From positions 1 to 55,700 of the forward strand of contig KN880587.1 of assembly GCA_000934385.1 (NCBI GenBank): DNA of 55,700 bases, given 5' to 3'. Each line of letters begins with the position of its first letter. Positions within the stretch are counted from its first letter, which is position 1. Under the pieces are notes generated by a model. It was not told the DNA's origin and ran no database searches. It saw only the letters and a program-made list of their open reading frames with translations. This document shows, one piece after another, positions 22,348 through 34,700 of this stretch. Origin of the DNA: Cylindrobasidium torrendii FP15055 ss-10 (taxonomy: Eukaryota > Basidiomycota > Agaricomycetes > Agaricales > Physalacriaceae). A program made the position numbers and the translations under genes.

Positions 22348-23462
22348 TTATACGCTTTCGCCTCTACTATCTGCAGGGGGGTATTCGACAGGTGCTTTGC
22401 TGTACATGGAGGGAATTCGTGGGACAGGCGGGGGCATATGCACTGGTAAACCCACAGGCGGCTCTGTGGACCAAGGTCCATGTGAAGGTGTCGATGGGGG
22501 ACCGGAATAGTTGCGCCGTGGGGTATGCGGAACTGCTTGACTCCGCTGAGCAGGCTGCGACAAAGGTGACGCGCGGGGCTCGGCTGCATCGGGCGATGAG
22601 TAAAAATGGTTTGACAAGGGTGAATGAACTTACAAGGGCGGGGTGCCTCGGTTCTCGCGGTGCCCGGTACCCATTGGTCGACGATGCTGAGACGGCTGGC
22701 ACCGTCAGCGTATGATCTGGGTCGCTGCTCCTGCATTTGCATCGTCGGCGGCCGATTTCCTAAGGACAACGGGGTGGGAAGCACAATTTGAACGTTGCTG
22801 TAAGGAGCGTGTGGTAGACCGCTACGCAGCCGGCTGGCACTAGACATCGAGGTGCTGGCCGACGTCAGGGATGGCGTCCGCTGTCTACGAGATCCCATAG
22901 ATGAGCGTCGCGCTTTGCGTTGCGCATACAGGTCGGCAGTCTGGGACGAAGAGGCGCGCTCTTGCCAGGCCTCACTAGATAACGACGACGAACTGCCGTT
23001 TTCATCACTCTGGGAACGAAAGTCTGGATTTGGGGGCAGGTTTAGGTAGGAATCCGACAAGGCCAATGGGGATCCTGCGAGCGAAATGTCTTCTGCTGTG
23101 TCGTGACCAGTCATAGAGCTCGTATGCCGAGATATCGTAGACGGGCTGGAGGGGAGAAGGGAGGCGTCACTTGCCCTGTGCGGAAGCTGGCGACTAGGCG
23201 GGACTCTCAAGGAGGCGGCGTCGCTGTACATAGTGCCCGGACGGCTTGAGCTGTAGAATTTGGATAGTTCCCTCTCTCGTTGGTGGGCTAGTGGCTGTGG
23301 TGGCGGGAGAGGCAGAGCCTTCCCTGCGCGCATGCGTCGGCGAATGCAGTGGATGAGCAACCCAAGCAATATTACGCCGCCGACGCCGCCGCAAGCAGCA
23401 ATGATAATGATGTTTTGTCGCGAGAGGCCACCATGGGAGTCGTCACGGCGGTAGTGAACCAT
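22348..23462 (-). CDS. Single-pass membrane protein with a long Ser/Pro-rich cytosolic tail
   Basis: No known family is recognised. From the ATG at 23462 the protein has a short N-terminus (MVHYRRDDSHGGLSRQ). One transmembrane helix follows (NIIIIAACGGVGGVILLGLL), then a stop-transfer cluster IRRRMR. A low-complexity tail of about 300 residues comes next, with PLPPPQP, many Ser runs and dispersed Arg. An intron with donor GTAAGT restores the last exon, which ends in a Pro-rich segment (PPVGLPVHMPPPVPRIPSMY) and GESV. The topology suggests a plasma-membrane or endomembrane anchor whose tail may bind SH3-type partners; that is inference. The frame is open further upstream to 23627, but that start would leave only 13 bp to the Mpe1 ATG, so the later ATG is preferred. 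Confidence 0.7.
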
Positions 23463-23639
23463 AAGGAGTGTGGTGTGAAAAGGAATGTGGGCGCAAGTTG
23501 CGGGATCCAAGAGAGATGATGGTCGCAAAGCGAGTAGCACGATCGCAGCCTTTGACGCCTTGTCTCTTGCCATCACTATTGACGCGTTCGTGCAAATCCA
23601 GTCATCTCGCAACCCAGTGCAACCCATACACCTCTCCTC

Positions 23640-25467
23640 ATGGCTTCCTCGGTCTACTACAGATGGCGCTCTAGGAAGGATGATTCGAGAATCACGTTTG
23701 ACGGCACTGGCATCTCTGTGTTTGAATTAAAGAAGGAAATTATCCTGGCAAACAACATGGCCAAAGCTAATGATTACGACCTCTACTGTTATGATAGTGC
23801 AACTAATCGAGGTGCGTTACTGTACGTACCCTAGCATTGTCTAACCGACCACAGAGTATGAGGATGACATGGAAATGATCCCTCGCTCGTCCTACGTGAT
23901 TGTCAAGCGCATGCCTGCACTCCGCCCTGGTAAGGGCAAGGCCTCGTACTACACGGCTGGAACTCTGAACGCGCTTCCGACTTCTGATCCCATCACCCGT
24001 CCCGGCGGAGGCTCCTGGCATCGCGGAGCCATGTCAAAGCGCTTCGATGGCAAAGACGAAAGCCAAACACTCGCCAAAGCTGTATGCACATCGTTCAGCT
24101 TGCTTCCCATCCTAACCCTATCCAGATGGTCCCAGAACCAAATAATTCGGTCATCAAAGAGCAAGATGATGAAGACGCTGCCATGGCCGCCATGTTCCAG
24201 GCGCAATCCGCAAACTGGGAGGAAACACAGGAAAAGATGTCCCAGTTCGTTAGGGCAATATGCCCCTTCTATCTCTGTAGTAGCCAGAGGTCTAATACAT
24301 TTTCTTTTTGCGTTCTTCCCCATAGTCAACAACGCGTCGCATACAATGCTCGTGGTGGTTTCCGCGGCGGCGCGCGGCCCAGCGGAGGGCCGTCGCATCA
24401 GGCTTTCCAAGGCCCCGAGCGCGCTCTCCCTCCAAGCTACGTTTGCTATCGCTGTGGACAAAAGGGTCTGTCATTTGCTGATGTATGATAGTCGCATTCT
24501 GACTAGGTTTAGGACATTGGATCAAGGACTGTCCTACCAACAATGACCGCGAATTCGACCACAAGCCGAGAATCAAGCGAACGACCGGTATTCCTCGAAG
24601 TATGCTGAAAGCTGTCGAAAACCCTAACAGTACTGGACAAATTGGGCCTGGTATCATGGTCACTCCGGAGGGTGGCTATGTCGTTGCTCAGCCAGATTCG
24701 TACGTCCTTTCACGTTTGTTTTATTCGTGCTTGGTACCTATTATTTCAGCGCGGCATGGCAAAAGCAGGTCTCCAAGATCAAAGCTTTGACCGCCTCAGA
24801 TGTGCGCGACCGCGTACCAGCCGACTCTTCCCTGGCATGCGGGGTTGACAATAAGCTATTCCGTGATGCTGTAAAAACGCCATGTTGTGGGACTCCATAC
24901 TGCGAGGAGTGCATCCAAACTCATTTGCTGGAGCGCGACTTTGTGTGTCCAAGTTGCTCGAAGAAAATACCCTCACTCGATACTCTCATTGCGGACGAAC
25001 CGCTGCGTGCGCGCGTCAACGAGTATATCGAGGCTGAAGTGGAGAAGAGCAAAGTTGCAGTGGAAGGGGATGTACCAGGAGAGGTCCGTCCACCAGTTTG
25101 TTATGCCAATCCGTTTGCTCATGGTACTGCAGGATGACAACGTTGCCCTCGATGGAGATTTCTATTCCGACCAACCGGGAGACCTCGAGATGATTGTCAA
25201 CAGCATTCCACAGCTCCAAGCCGAGGTCAATCAGTTGTCCGTCATGCTTCACAAATCATCCCTCCCCGCACAAGTGCGGCAGACGACGGAGATACATTTC
25301 CAGCAAGCGCAAATGCGACTGCAGCAGGCGCAAGCAATGCAGGCGGCATTCATGCAATTCTCACAACAGATCCAAGCTGGGATGGGCGGCAACTGGCAGA
25401 ATAGTTACGGTAAGTCTGAATTCATTGCATGCATTTGGTGTGGCTGACAACATGTCTAGGTCGGTGA
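23640..25467 (+). CDS. MPE1: mRNA 3'-end processing factor Mpe1/RBBP6-like
   Basis: A subunit of the cleavage and polyadenylation factor. The domain order is diagnostic. An N-terminal DWNN ubiquitin-like domain comes first (SVYYRWRSRKDDSRITFDGT, then VFELKKEIILANNM and SSYVIVKRMP). It is followed by a linker, a CCHC zinc knuckle (CYRCGQKG, intron, HWIKDCP) and the conserved KRTTGIPRSMLKAVENP and MVTPEGGYVVAQPDS. The RING/U-box-like domain has Cys pairs in KTPCCGTPYCEECI and FVCPSCSKKIP. A glutamine-rich helix (QAQMRLQQAQAMQAAFMQ) closes the protein. Intron joins restore VPGEDDNVAL and the terminal NSYGR, stop at 25465-25467. The gene diverges from the membrane-protein gene over about 180 bp. 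It is shorter at the C-terminus than animal RBBP6, as in other fungi. Confidence 0.94.
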
Positions 25468-25752
25468 GACAGCTACAGTGAACATGCAGCCCCAAATAGT
25501 ATGACATTTTTAGGGTGTAGGGGCCGTTTAGCGTATCTATGTTGTACATCATCTGAGCTATTCGTACTTTAAAGTTCGAACGCTCTACACGAGTGTTTGA
25601 AGCAAGCTGTTGGAATTTGATATGTAGTCGAAAAGTCCGGCACGTCGACACATCATATGATGCGCCGATCGCGTTCGTCACGTCGCGTGACATAGGCAGG
25701 CCAAATATTCTGCTCGGCACGACTCTGCGTCACCGCGCTCTCTTCGACCATC

Positions 25753-26178
25753 ATGGACCAATTTGACCCTGCAACTCAAGTGCGCTGGCTTCCTCGCCCT
25801 CGCTCACGGCTCCGTAACTCACGCAATGCAGCGCGAACTGGATGCATTCCTCCGGAGGGAGCAGGCTGCAGCTAAAGTGCAGTCGACCATTCATACATTG
25901 TCCGGCCTCTGTTGGGACAAGTGCGTTGTCAAAATACCACTCAAACGTGCTCGCATAACCCCCGCATAGGTGCATAAAATCCACCCCCTCCAACAAATTC
26001 TCGTCGTCCGAAGCTTCTTGCCTCACCAACTGTGTGGACCGCTGGGTGCGCAATGCATTACTCAAACAAACCGCCGGCCTAAATCCTCTTTGTTTTGCAG
26101 ATGGACACGAGCAAGTTTCTGATTCAAAATCTACAAGAGAAGCAAAAGCAACAGCAATCCCAGTCGCTCACTAACTAG
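25753..26178 (+). CDS. TIM8: Small Tim chaperone Tim8
   Basis: A mitochondrial intermembrane-space chaperone that partners Tim13 to escort hydrophobic precursors to TIM22. The gene is too fragmented to appear as one open frame. Four exons are separated by three short introns, all starting GTGCGC or GTGCGT. They join to MDQFDPATQ-RELDAFLRREQAAAKVQ, then LSGLCWDK-CIKST, EASCLTNCVDRW, and MDTSKFLIQNLQEKQ, ending QSLTN. The twin CX3C motif is complete: CWDKC and CLTNC, spaced as in the family. The length is about 90 residues, as expected. The LPLAT gene converges on it with a 60-bp gap. Confidence 0.93.
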
Positions 26179-26237
26179 TCCTACAAATCGTCCGTCGCAT
26201 TTACAGTAACAATATTCTACACATCACAACGCTATAG

Positions 26238-27838
26238 TCACGACCTTTCTGTCAAGTATCCAATTGCCGCTGGAACGAAGAAGCAAAAAGCGTCCAAATA
26301 TTCCCTCCTCCTTCGCAGCTTGATAGGGATGTCCACAGATGGACCCTCAAACGATGTTGGCCCATAGAACTTCTCAATGCTCGCATCTTTATCCGTCCAG
26401 AGCGCCCTCAACCATGTATCGAATATGGTTTTCTCATTCTCTGGGATGTCCAGCTCGACCGTATTGCTATCAGAAGCTTTGGGGAGCCCGGACGGTTGTG
26501 CAGCAGACAAGTTGCCGATTGGAATGTCGCGGGATACATCGAATTTGCGGATCTGCGAGCGGTTCAGTGATTGGTACAATATGCGATGGGCATTTGTGTT
26601 CACATGAATATGGATGGCCGGAGGTGCGATTCCATCGAAGAAGACACTTCGTAATGTGTAATAATCCTGCCCATACGCCAGGGGAGGGATGCCTTCGTAG
26701 ACGACTGTCAGATCCAGAAGCTGCAGGTCTGGCACGCGGGTGGCTAAGGAGCGGAGGCTGTAATGCAAGCCAGTCGAACGCGGCAGTAGGAGGTGTGTAA
26801 GATCATTCTACACATCCAATCAGTCAGTCATCATGCTCATCATCCGGGTCATGAAGGACGCGTACAATGCCCATCTTATCTGCGAATTTCCGGCTAAGCG
26901 GGCGTGTGTCTTTACTGACAAGGGTGCCTTCTGGGTAGAGCAGGTAGGCGAAAGGGATGTCCTTGCTTGCTGCGCTGACGCCGAGTCTTGACAGACTCTT
27001 TGAGAGCTTGAGGCGGTCGGAGGCCCAGGAGCGGGAGAGGAATATGAAATCAAAGAATTGCATTCCCTGGACAGGTGTGAGCAGGCAGCAAGGAGGGTAG
27101 GGGCTATAACGCACCCAGCCGACTACAGGAATCCATTTCAAGGACGCCTGCCATCATCAGGAAGGAGGCGCAATTCATGAGACCAAGACGCACCTTCAAC
27201 GTGATGTATACATGCTTATGCACGCCGGGCTCAATGAAATACAAGAGACACCACTCAAACAACCAGTCAAGGTATACCTGATGGTTGGATATAACAACAA
27301 CCTTGCTGTGAGCGCACCATCAGATATAGCAAGAACTATGCATGCGGATGGAGTACACACTTTGGGAGGTTCAAGCCGACGACTTGCCCTGCGTCATTGT
27401 ATTTAGCAATGCTGTCCACCTCGGCTTGCGTGAACCGGCCGTTGCCCTCGGTTTCGAAGGAGACGCGTAAGGTGGTAGGAGAAAAGATAGAGCAGATCAG
27501 AACTGGAAAGTGTAAGCTGGGAGCGTCGAGGAGGACGCTGAGGAGGGTACGGACCCAGGAGACAACCAAACGCCCCTTTGGTGCTACGGGCGTCGTTGAA
27601 CATTCATCATCTAAGTAGAGACAACGGCCACACACTAATTTATTCCTTTGGTATATAGGCTTCTAGCCCATTCGAATGGTAGCAAACGGAGCGGTAGGAC
27701 AACGATGAACTGGGTCCCATTGACCATCAAACAGCCCAGATTGAAGAGAATGAAGAATAGGATCGCGTAGGGTGTGCGTGACCATGGCCGCTTGCTGCGC
27801 TTGGATACAGGTAAAGCGTGCGGGGGAACCACAGTCAT
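26238..27838 (-). CDS. LPLAT-family acyltransferase (Cst26/Vps66/AGPAT type)
   Basis: A membrane-bound lysophospholipid acyltransferase of the PlsC superfamily. The N-terminus from the ATG at 27838 is basic and is followed by a hydrophobic segment (YAILFFILFNLGCLMV). Splicing restores KGINYTKGAFGCLL and LICSIFSPTTLRVSFE. The catalytic motif I is then VVISNHQVYLDW (NHxxxxD). Next come KWIPVVGW, FDFIFLSRSW and the glycerol-phosphate/acceptor motif YLLYPEGTLVS. The C-terminal half has LQLLDLTVVYEGIPPL and ends in a hydrophobic stretch (FCFFVPAAIGYLTERS). The exon layout and motif spacing match fungal Cst26-type enzymes, which remodel phosphatidylinositol or phosphatidic acid acyl chains. The exact substrate is not readable. 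Confidence 0.9.
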
Positions 27839-28050
27839 AGTGTCATGAAGGCAAGAGGCAGACTCAGGGCGCGAGGTTAACTGGCTCACTAGGCACGTGT
27901 TTTTGTTGGAATCAGGAGGTATCAGGACTTGCGGGGTCAAACTGTCGATGACATGTCTCTGCTCACGAGCAAACGCGTCCTCACGTCAATGTTGCGCGTC
28001 CAACACGACATCTACAATTCTATCCGTCTACGTTATACACATCACATTAT

Positions 28051-29927
28051 CTAACAAGTGAATGGTTGGCCCACAGTCCCGTCATTGTACGCATCCACAA
28101 TCAGCTGTCGAAAGTCAACATCTACCAGAATCATTTACCAGGAAATACACACCTTGATGAAGACGTACGTCCCCGCAACGCAAATAAAGCCCCCCGCCAG
28201 GATTGAAAACACCGCCAGTGCGGTTTGTATAGGTTTTCTCCGGAAGCTCGTATCCTCAGAATGATGTGTGTCATGTATAAAGAACATTCCCGCAACACCG
28301 TATGTAAACCACGATGCAAAGAGCGCCGCGGCCACTCCGATGAGGTAGGAGAAGATGGGGATGGCGCTGGCAAGGACGAATGCAATGACCACCGCTAAGA
28401 AACAGAGGCACACCCAGACGCCCCAACCTACGACGGTGTGCTTGTACATATGGCGCGTCCCACGGAAAAGACGGACGAAAACGAGTTTGGCAGCAGTGTG
28501 GGAGAAGAGACCCCCGGCACTATGGGCGTGATGAGTGCTTGAAAATTGCGAAATCTCCAAACGTACATCACGAAGTTGCCGATAGCGATCCCAAAGCACA
28601 CCTTTGACCAGTACGGCGGCAAGGAAAAGAACACAGGGGATTCAGTTGTGCCGCCGATGTAGCAATACCTGGAAGTTACGCTCAAACCGAAGGCTGAGGT
28701 GCAACAATGGGGAATACATACATGATAACGGAGAAGAGGACATAAAAGCTCGTCGCAAAGGTTTGCAAGCACCACGCCGCCTGTACACTGGTACGTCAAG
28801 TTTCTACTCGCATAGCTCGACCCAATTCACCTTCATACCGTCTTCCGGGTGCTTCATCTCAGAGACCAAGATAAAGAACATGAAGTGGCCTTGACCGTCG
28901 TTGAACATGGAAACACTTGAGAAAGTACCATAAACATACCAGCATAGGAAAAACACTAATGTTCTGTCAGCAAACACGCTGGGGGCAAGGAACAGCAAAC
29001 TCACAGGATTCGTGATAGCAACAAACGCCGTATAAAAATCGGATGGAATGGTGGCCTTTATAACACGTCCAGGGACTGGATTCGCTCCAGCTGCTCCCAT
29101 AGCCACAATTCCAGATATCGTGATGAGTGCAGCGCTGACAAGTCCAAGATATTGCAATTTCTCAAGAGTCCGTGGAAGGGCGATGAGGAGCACGAAGGCG
29201 GAGAATATGAGGAGTAGGTGAAGTGCACACATCCCGTTATCTGACAGTGTTGAGAGGGCTTGTTGGCCCGATAGCAATTCCGAGCCCTAATTCGAGGGTC
29301 AATGATGTTAGAACTATTTCAACGAATGATAACCCACGGTTGCAACGATTGCAAAGACGACGGTGGCTCCGCCCAGGATTTCGCGAAGAATGGGACCTCC
29401 CATGATGTATCCCGCATCACCCCTGCTTCAATGTGAGTTTTCAAATCACAAATCCAAGAGAGAGGCCACACATGCTGTGTACGCCAGGGTGATTCAACTT
29501 GAAGTCGATGAGGAGCTTAGATGTATACAGAGCAAAGACGCCTGGCTGCATTCGGCACCATGACATAGGCAGGTTATAGAGGACAAACCGAGGAAGACAA
29601 TGAGAATAACGGCAGGAACTATGCCTTTGATTAGGAAAGTCAACTTCATGCCGGTAGTGTTAGGCGTACTCACGCACCCACTACGGCCAACGCTGATGGG
29701 AGAGACAACGTTCCATTGGAAACGATTTCTGCAATCATCAACAAAGCCACAAACTACGTTTTCATTGTCAAATCTTGATGTGAGGACTACAAGGACGAGC
29801 GCACAGGCCATGTTAACGTCTTGTAATGAATATCGTTGTCCTTGCTTTCATCGAAGACGTCCACCGCGTCTTTTGGAATGGGTGTTGTCTCAAGAGCGTC
29901 AGTTTTTTCGTGGTCTTCGACCGTCAT
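28051..29927 (-). CDS. Amino acid permease, AAAP family (MTR-like)
   Basis: A polytopic proton-coupled amino-acid transporter. The N-terminus is acidic (MTVEDHEKTDALETTPIP). It is followed by HYKTLTWPFVALLMIAEIVS and NGTLSLPSALAVVG, the conserved TM1 unwound region of the AAAP/AVT family. Further exons restore VILIVFLGVFALYTSKLLID and GDAGYIMGG, then LSTLSDNGMCALHLLLIFSA, AGHFMFFILVSEMKHPED and ESPVFFSLPPYWSK. The last helices are YLIGVAAALFASWFTYGVAG and ILAGGFICVAGTYVFIK, ending GTVGQPFTC. I count about 10-11 transmembrane segments. The layout is close to the Neurospora neutral amino-acid permease MTR. At least eight introns interrupt the gene. It lies on the same strand as the LPLAT gene, about 210 bp away. 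Confidence 0.9.
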
Positions 29928-30354
29928 GGCAGAACAAGAAGAGCGATAGCGGAGGGCGTATCTCTGAAGCGGCCAGAAAAACCGAGAGGACACTTCGGAG
30001 GCCAGGGCCGACGACTCGCTAGTGTCCTCTCGACGGGTTAGAGCTCAACCGGGCGGAGTGAGGGCCGTAAGGTCGTTTTTGAACGATTAGGATAACAGGT
30101 AGACTGCGCCGCCGTTGTAGACTTGACATATGCATGTCATGGACATGTAGAAAGATAAGATAGCGGAGCAGAGTTCGGAGAACTTCAGCGCTCCGTTGAT
30201 CCGGGTCTATTAAATCCGACCTAAAGCCACCGAGTGATCGCCAGGCGTGAGCGGATTACATAAGGACGTAGCTTCCTGCGGGGTAACGACGACCTGCACT
30301 GCGTGAGTTGGCTGTGCGCTGACTGTCCAGTAGACTGAATTTTCTCACAGATAT
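29928..30354. promoter_or_regulatory. Divergent promoter region (permease / F-box-like gene)
   Basis: About 430 bp between the start codons of two divergent genes. No TATA box or other named site is clear. An antisense open frame here overlaps the permease start and is not supported. Confidence 0.4.
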
Positions 30355-31449
30355 ATGTCTTCACTACCTACTCAACTCTCCGCGGACCTCATACCTCTCA
30401 TCCTGGAGCTCGGCAGCTTCTGGCCCCGCGACTTGTGCGCATTGGCCAGGGTGTCATCCCCATGGAGGTTCTATACGCGCAAGGCGCTATATTATGCTCC
30501 AACATTGTCAACATATTCTGCTTGTTCCAAGCTGGCGGACAGCCTTCGACGGGATGAATCGTTGAATGCACTTATCCACGAGTTGGACATCCGGCCAGCA
30601 GATATCGCGCCTTGCAGTAGAGCCGTATCCAAAGGACTATCAGATGCTCGATATATCCTCAGTATCGTGGAACACATATCTACCCTTACTCTCGGAGGCG
30701 CACTCGCCGTCCGGGCTGAGCGCTTTCTTCACATCCTCTCCCGACCGGACACCCTCGAATCCCTCACCATTGTCGGGACACCATACAACGACGAATTGTG
30801 CTCTGTAGCAACATCATCACTCGAATTTGACGAGTCGTTATCTTCCATGTTTAGCGGCCTGCAAGCCCTCTCTCTCTCATACTTGGACCTCGATATCTTC
30901 GCCCCATGTTCTCTGCGTGTTGCACACGTGCATCTCCAACATGTTGACGTCTCTAGTGGAAGCTTGACTGACATGTTGTCTGCTACGACTCTGGAAACAG
31001 TGTCTGTCGTATCTGACGGTCTATCCGGCGACACGGAAGAGCAGCTGCATCAACTGCTGTTGCATTCGAATATCAAGAAGCTTCATTTCGAGGTGGAATG
31101 GAACAAGGGCCACGACCGCGAATACACATTCCTCCCACTTGAGGGCGCGAGCATAGATAGCGTCGCACAGCTGAGCCTCAGCGGAACACATGTCTGCCCG
31201 GCCATCTTGAAGCTTATCGACCAATGTTTTCCTGCCTTGACAGAGCTGCGTATCAGCAGCCGGGCAACGTTCATCAAACCACAGGACTGGGTTTCCCTTC
31301 TCACTGGGGCACACTTTACCCAACTTCGAGCTTTGACGATACCCAGTGGATGTTGTGGCCCGCCGTACATGAAATGGGGCGCGGAGGATGTGGGAGAACT
31401 TGGACGGAAGGAATTTCGCGGAGTGGCTATTATCCTGCAGGACGCTTAA
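30355..31449 (+). CDS. F-box-like / LRR-like protein
   Basis: A single-exon gene of 364 residues. The N-terminus (LSADLIPLILELGSFWPRDL, then CALARVSSPWRFYTRKAL) matches the degenerate F-box-like opening common in mushroom genomes, where an F-box-type helix pair precedes irregular leucine-rich repeats. Repeat-like strands include LESLTIVG, GLQALSLSYLDLD, LETVSVVSD, IKKLHFEVEW, VAQLSLSGTHV, ALTELRIS and QLRALTIPSG. The ending is EFRGVAIILQDA. F-box proteins usually recruit substrates to SCF ubiquitin ligases. This family is large and mostly uncharacterised in Agaricomycetes, so the function is inferred from domain type only. Confidence 0.7.
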   Translation: MSSLPTQLSADLIPLILELGSFWPRDLCALARVSSPWRFYTRKALYYAPTLSTYSACSKLADSLRRDESLNALIHELDIRPADIAPCSRAVSKGLSDARYILSIVEHISTLTLGGALAVRAERFLHILSRPDTLESLTIVGTPYNDELCSVATSSLEFDESLSSMFSGLQALSLSYLDLDIFAPCSLRVAHVHLQHVDVSSGSLTDMLSATTLETVSVVSDGLSGDTEEQLHQLLLHSNIKKLHFEVEWNKGHDREYTFLPLEGASIDSVAQLSLSGTHVCPAILKLIDQCFPALTELRISSRATFIKPQDWVSLLTGAHFTQLRALTIPSGCCGPPYMKWGAEDVGELGRKEFRGVAIILQDA

Positions 31450-31736
31450 ACTGTTATATATACCATTTGCATACCACAATCGTGTACTCGTTGCAACGAA
31501 ATGAGAGACTCGTGCCATTCCAAAGGACCAGAGCGCGGCGATCATTTTGAGTGTGCGATCCGCGTCTGGTTTTGTCCATAGACCACTTGCTTTAAAGTTG
31601 CTCCCGTCTTTGCTGAGCGGCGAGGCCAGCTCTGTCGCACACATCTCTCATTTATCCTTCGCCTTTGGCTTTCACGCGGGCCCTCCTTTCATTTGCATTC
31701 GGGCCGTCAGCGAAATAATTGCAAGTGGCAGCCATC

Positions 31737-34700
31737 ATGCACGCCGTCGTTTCTCGCCCTCAACCGCTCGGCTCTGCAACTTCTACAAATCGCGCGCCAA
31801 AGAAGAGTGTCTCGTCCTCGTCCCTTCAACGACAGAAAGAGAAGGCTCCCGCCTACACCGATCCCTATGCCGCTGACTACGGCCCCTCCCGGCCGTCTTA
31901 TTTCGAGGCTTATCCACGGCCCAAAACCGCAAGCTCACGGATGACCGGGGTTTCGAAGGACTCGTTCCAAAGCATGTCAAGCGACGTGGAACGACCGCGG
32001 GAAAGGCCATCGACAAGCAGCAGCAGTTCCAGGCGCGGAGGATATGATTTTCCTTCATCACCACCTTCGCCCCCAGCAAAGGACACGACACCAATCAAGT
32101 CCCGCGCAAGATCCAGAACGGGACCATCAAGAAAGCCGAGCTGGTCAGAGCCAGCGCCGCTGCGGGTGTCATACACTTCGACCCAGAATGACAGTCCTCC
32201 TGACACCCCAGTCGACACTTTCTCGTTCCGGGACTTGTCGGTGCTCGTTGCGGCTCCCGTCGCAGGGGTGGAAACGATGGACGCGCTAGTGGACGGCATG
32301 AACGGTGGAGAAGATCACATTGGTCATAGTCTGAGTCGAGCGCGGTTCGGCATCCCAAATCATCATCCGCTGTATGAGCCACCTTTACCGACTCCTCCGC
32401 CGGGCGTGGTTCTCGGCGGTGGAAAAGCGCGGAGAACGAAAAAGCATACGGTGCCAGTGGAACGGTATTCAAGCGACGAAGAAGAGGATATGCCGCCGAT
32501 GCAGCAACCCACGCCCACCAAACGACGTCCCCCGCGCCCAAGTCGCAGTGCGTCGAGCTCGACTATCAAGCAATCCGCCTCCAAAGCATCCACAGAAGAA
32601 TACTCGCCGCGCGCCAATACTGCGCCGTTTCCGTCTTCAAGTTCTGGATCTCTCTCACGGCGCTCTTCCCGCGATTCTTTTGGTTCGTCTACCCACGAAC
32701 GTCCAAAGAGCTTTGCGCCGTCGATTTCGGACATCATCAAGGCGTACGCTCCCGCCGACGCCCAGGCTCGCTCTCGTGCGCCAATGATCACTCGAGCACC
32801 GTCGTATGGACGCCATAACGAATACGGACCATTGAAGGAGGAGCCAGAGCCAGATCCGGGACGGCTGAGCACAGACGATACCTCTGACTTTCTCTCGCGG
32901 ACGTCGATGGACAGTGTGGCCGATGAGGTGCAGCACACAATCAAGGCTCAGGCAGCGATGCGCACGGTTCACCCAACTTCGCCACCCGTTTTTCAGCCCA
33001 TTTCTTTCCCACGGCGACAGTCGACCTTTTCCGACAGCGCGAGCATTTTGTCACCACGCTCAGAAGGCGGCTCAGCATCAATGTACTCCATGTCTGCGCC
33101 TAGCCAACCATCGGCATTGCCATATGAATCCCTTCTTCCGACACTACCAAAGCCCAACACTTCCCAGGCCGTGGCGCAATATCTACGGTCTGCGCGGCTA
33201 ACGACCTTGCTCCGACTCAGACGTTCGCCGCATGCATCCGCCGACAATCCGCTTACCGTTAGCTTGTCCGATCTCGGCGACCCGGCTGGTATACCCATCG
33301 TCGTCTTTCTTGGGTTAGGCTGTGTGCGCCATATTATGGGGCTGTACGATGAAATGGCCGAGGCAATGGGCGTGCGACTGATTACCATTGACCGGTACGT
33401 TCCTGTTTATTTGCATTTCCCTTCGATGGCTTATATCATTTAGATGGGGCCTCGGTCGCACAGAGCCTCGCGCGAAGTCGGCCAAGGGCATCATGCAGTG
33501 GGCCTCCGTAGTGGAGGAAGTCTTGGATTTGTTGCACATCCAACAGTGCAGTGTTATGGCACATTCGGCTGGGGCACCCTACGCACTTTCATTCTCTAAT
33601 AAATTAACAAGGCGAATACGGGGTGATGTTTGTCTTCTTGCACCATGGGTAGGCGGAAGTGAGAGCGGGAGTAGGTCTTCATCTGACTCCAAATAACTCA
33701 TACTCAATTTTGCTTCAGGCGGATACAAGTGGTTGAAGTATGTTCCCAACGGCCTTCTCAAGACTGCTCAAGCCGCCGAGTGGAAATTGCAGACGTGGAT
33801 GATTGGCAAGCCGCCGACAATTGCTTATGAGGGCATTGGGTTCAGCATGCCTACGCCAACGAAAGGGACCAGCCCCGCAATCATGGACTCACGACCGAGC
33901 ACATCCAGCAATTTCAGCGAATACGACGACCTCCGCGACTTTGACGGCCGTTTTGAGAGCAAGACCACGCTGGCTGCTGACAGTCACCCGCGAGTCAGTC
34001 ATGAAGAATACGACGCGCACGCAACTATCAAGAAGAAGCAGTCAAAGGGCCTCTTTGAACGTTTCAGAGCTCCTACATCCCCGCCAACAACGCCACCCCT
34101 CGATGAAAAGTCACCTGGACGAAGATTGAAGGCACTTCGCTCAATGAGTTCGCTCAAGTCCAAATCATCGTCGACTACCCCGTCGAAAAAATCCCAGACG
34201 TCCTTACCCATTAGCCCCCAACTTCCACCTGCACTCAACTTCGAGATTGGCGGCCTTGGTCTCGACGATGGATGGACGAAGAACATCGGTTCCCAAATAT
34301 CTTTGCCTCGAAGTGACCAAGGTGTCTACTCCAATACTCCCAGTCCATACCGCGCACACGGCCGACGTTCGATATCTTGCAACTCTCGCAATGGCTCAAT
34401 CACATCTTCTCCACGCGATACCGTATTTTCCTCAAACGCATCTAGTGCTTCGTCGCCCGGCACCCCTGATACAGCACGACCGCACGACGGTTTTCAAGCA
34501 GCGCTTGCCAACGCACTCATTGCCGCCTCGCATTCTGAGTCTTCCAAGGGCACACACAATGATTTGATCCAGATCTTGAACCACGAGAACCATCCCTGGG
34601 GCTTCTCGTATGCAGCATATCCGCACAAAGTCAAGGTGTGGTACGGGGATCGGGATGAGAAAATTGCGGAGAACGCAGTGCGGTGGATGGAGAAGGCCAT

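Noticed and set aside
32363..32944. 193-residue minus-strand open frame in the hydrolase gene
   Set aside because: Antisense shadow of a Ser/Pro/Arg-rich coding region; no independent signals.
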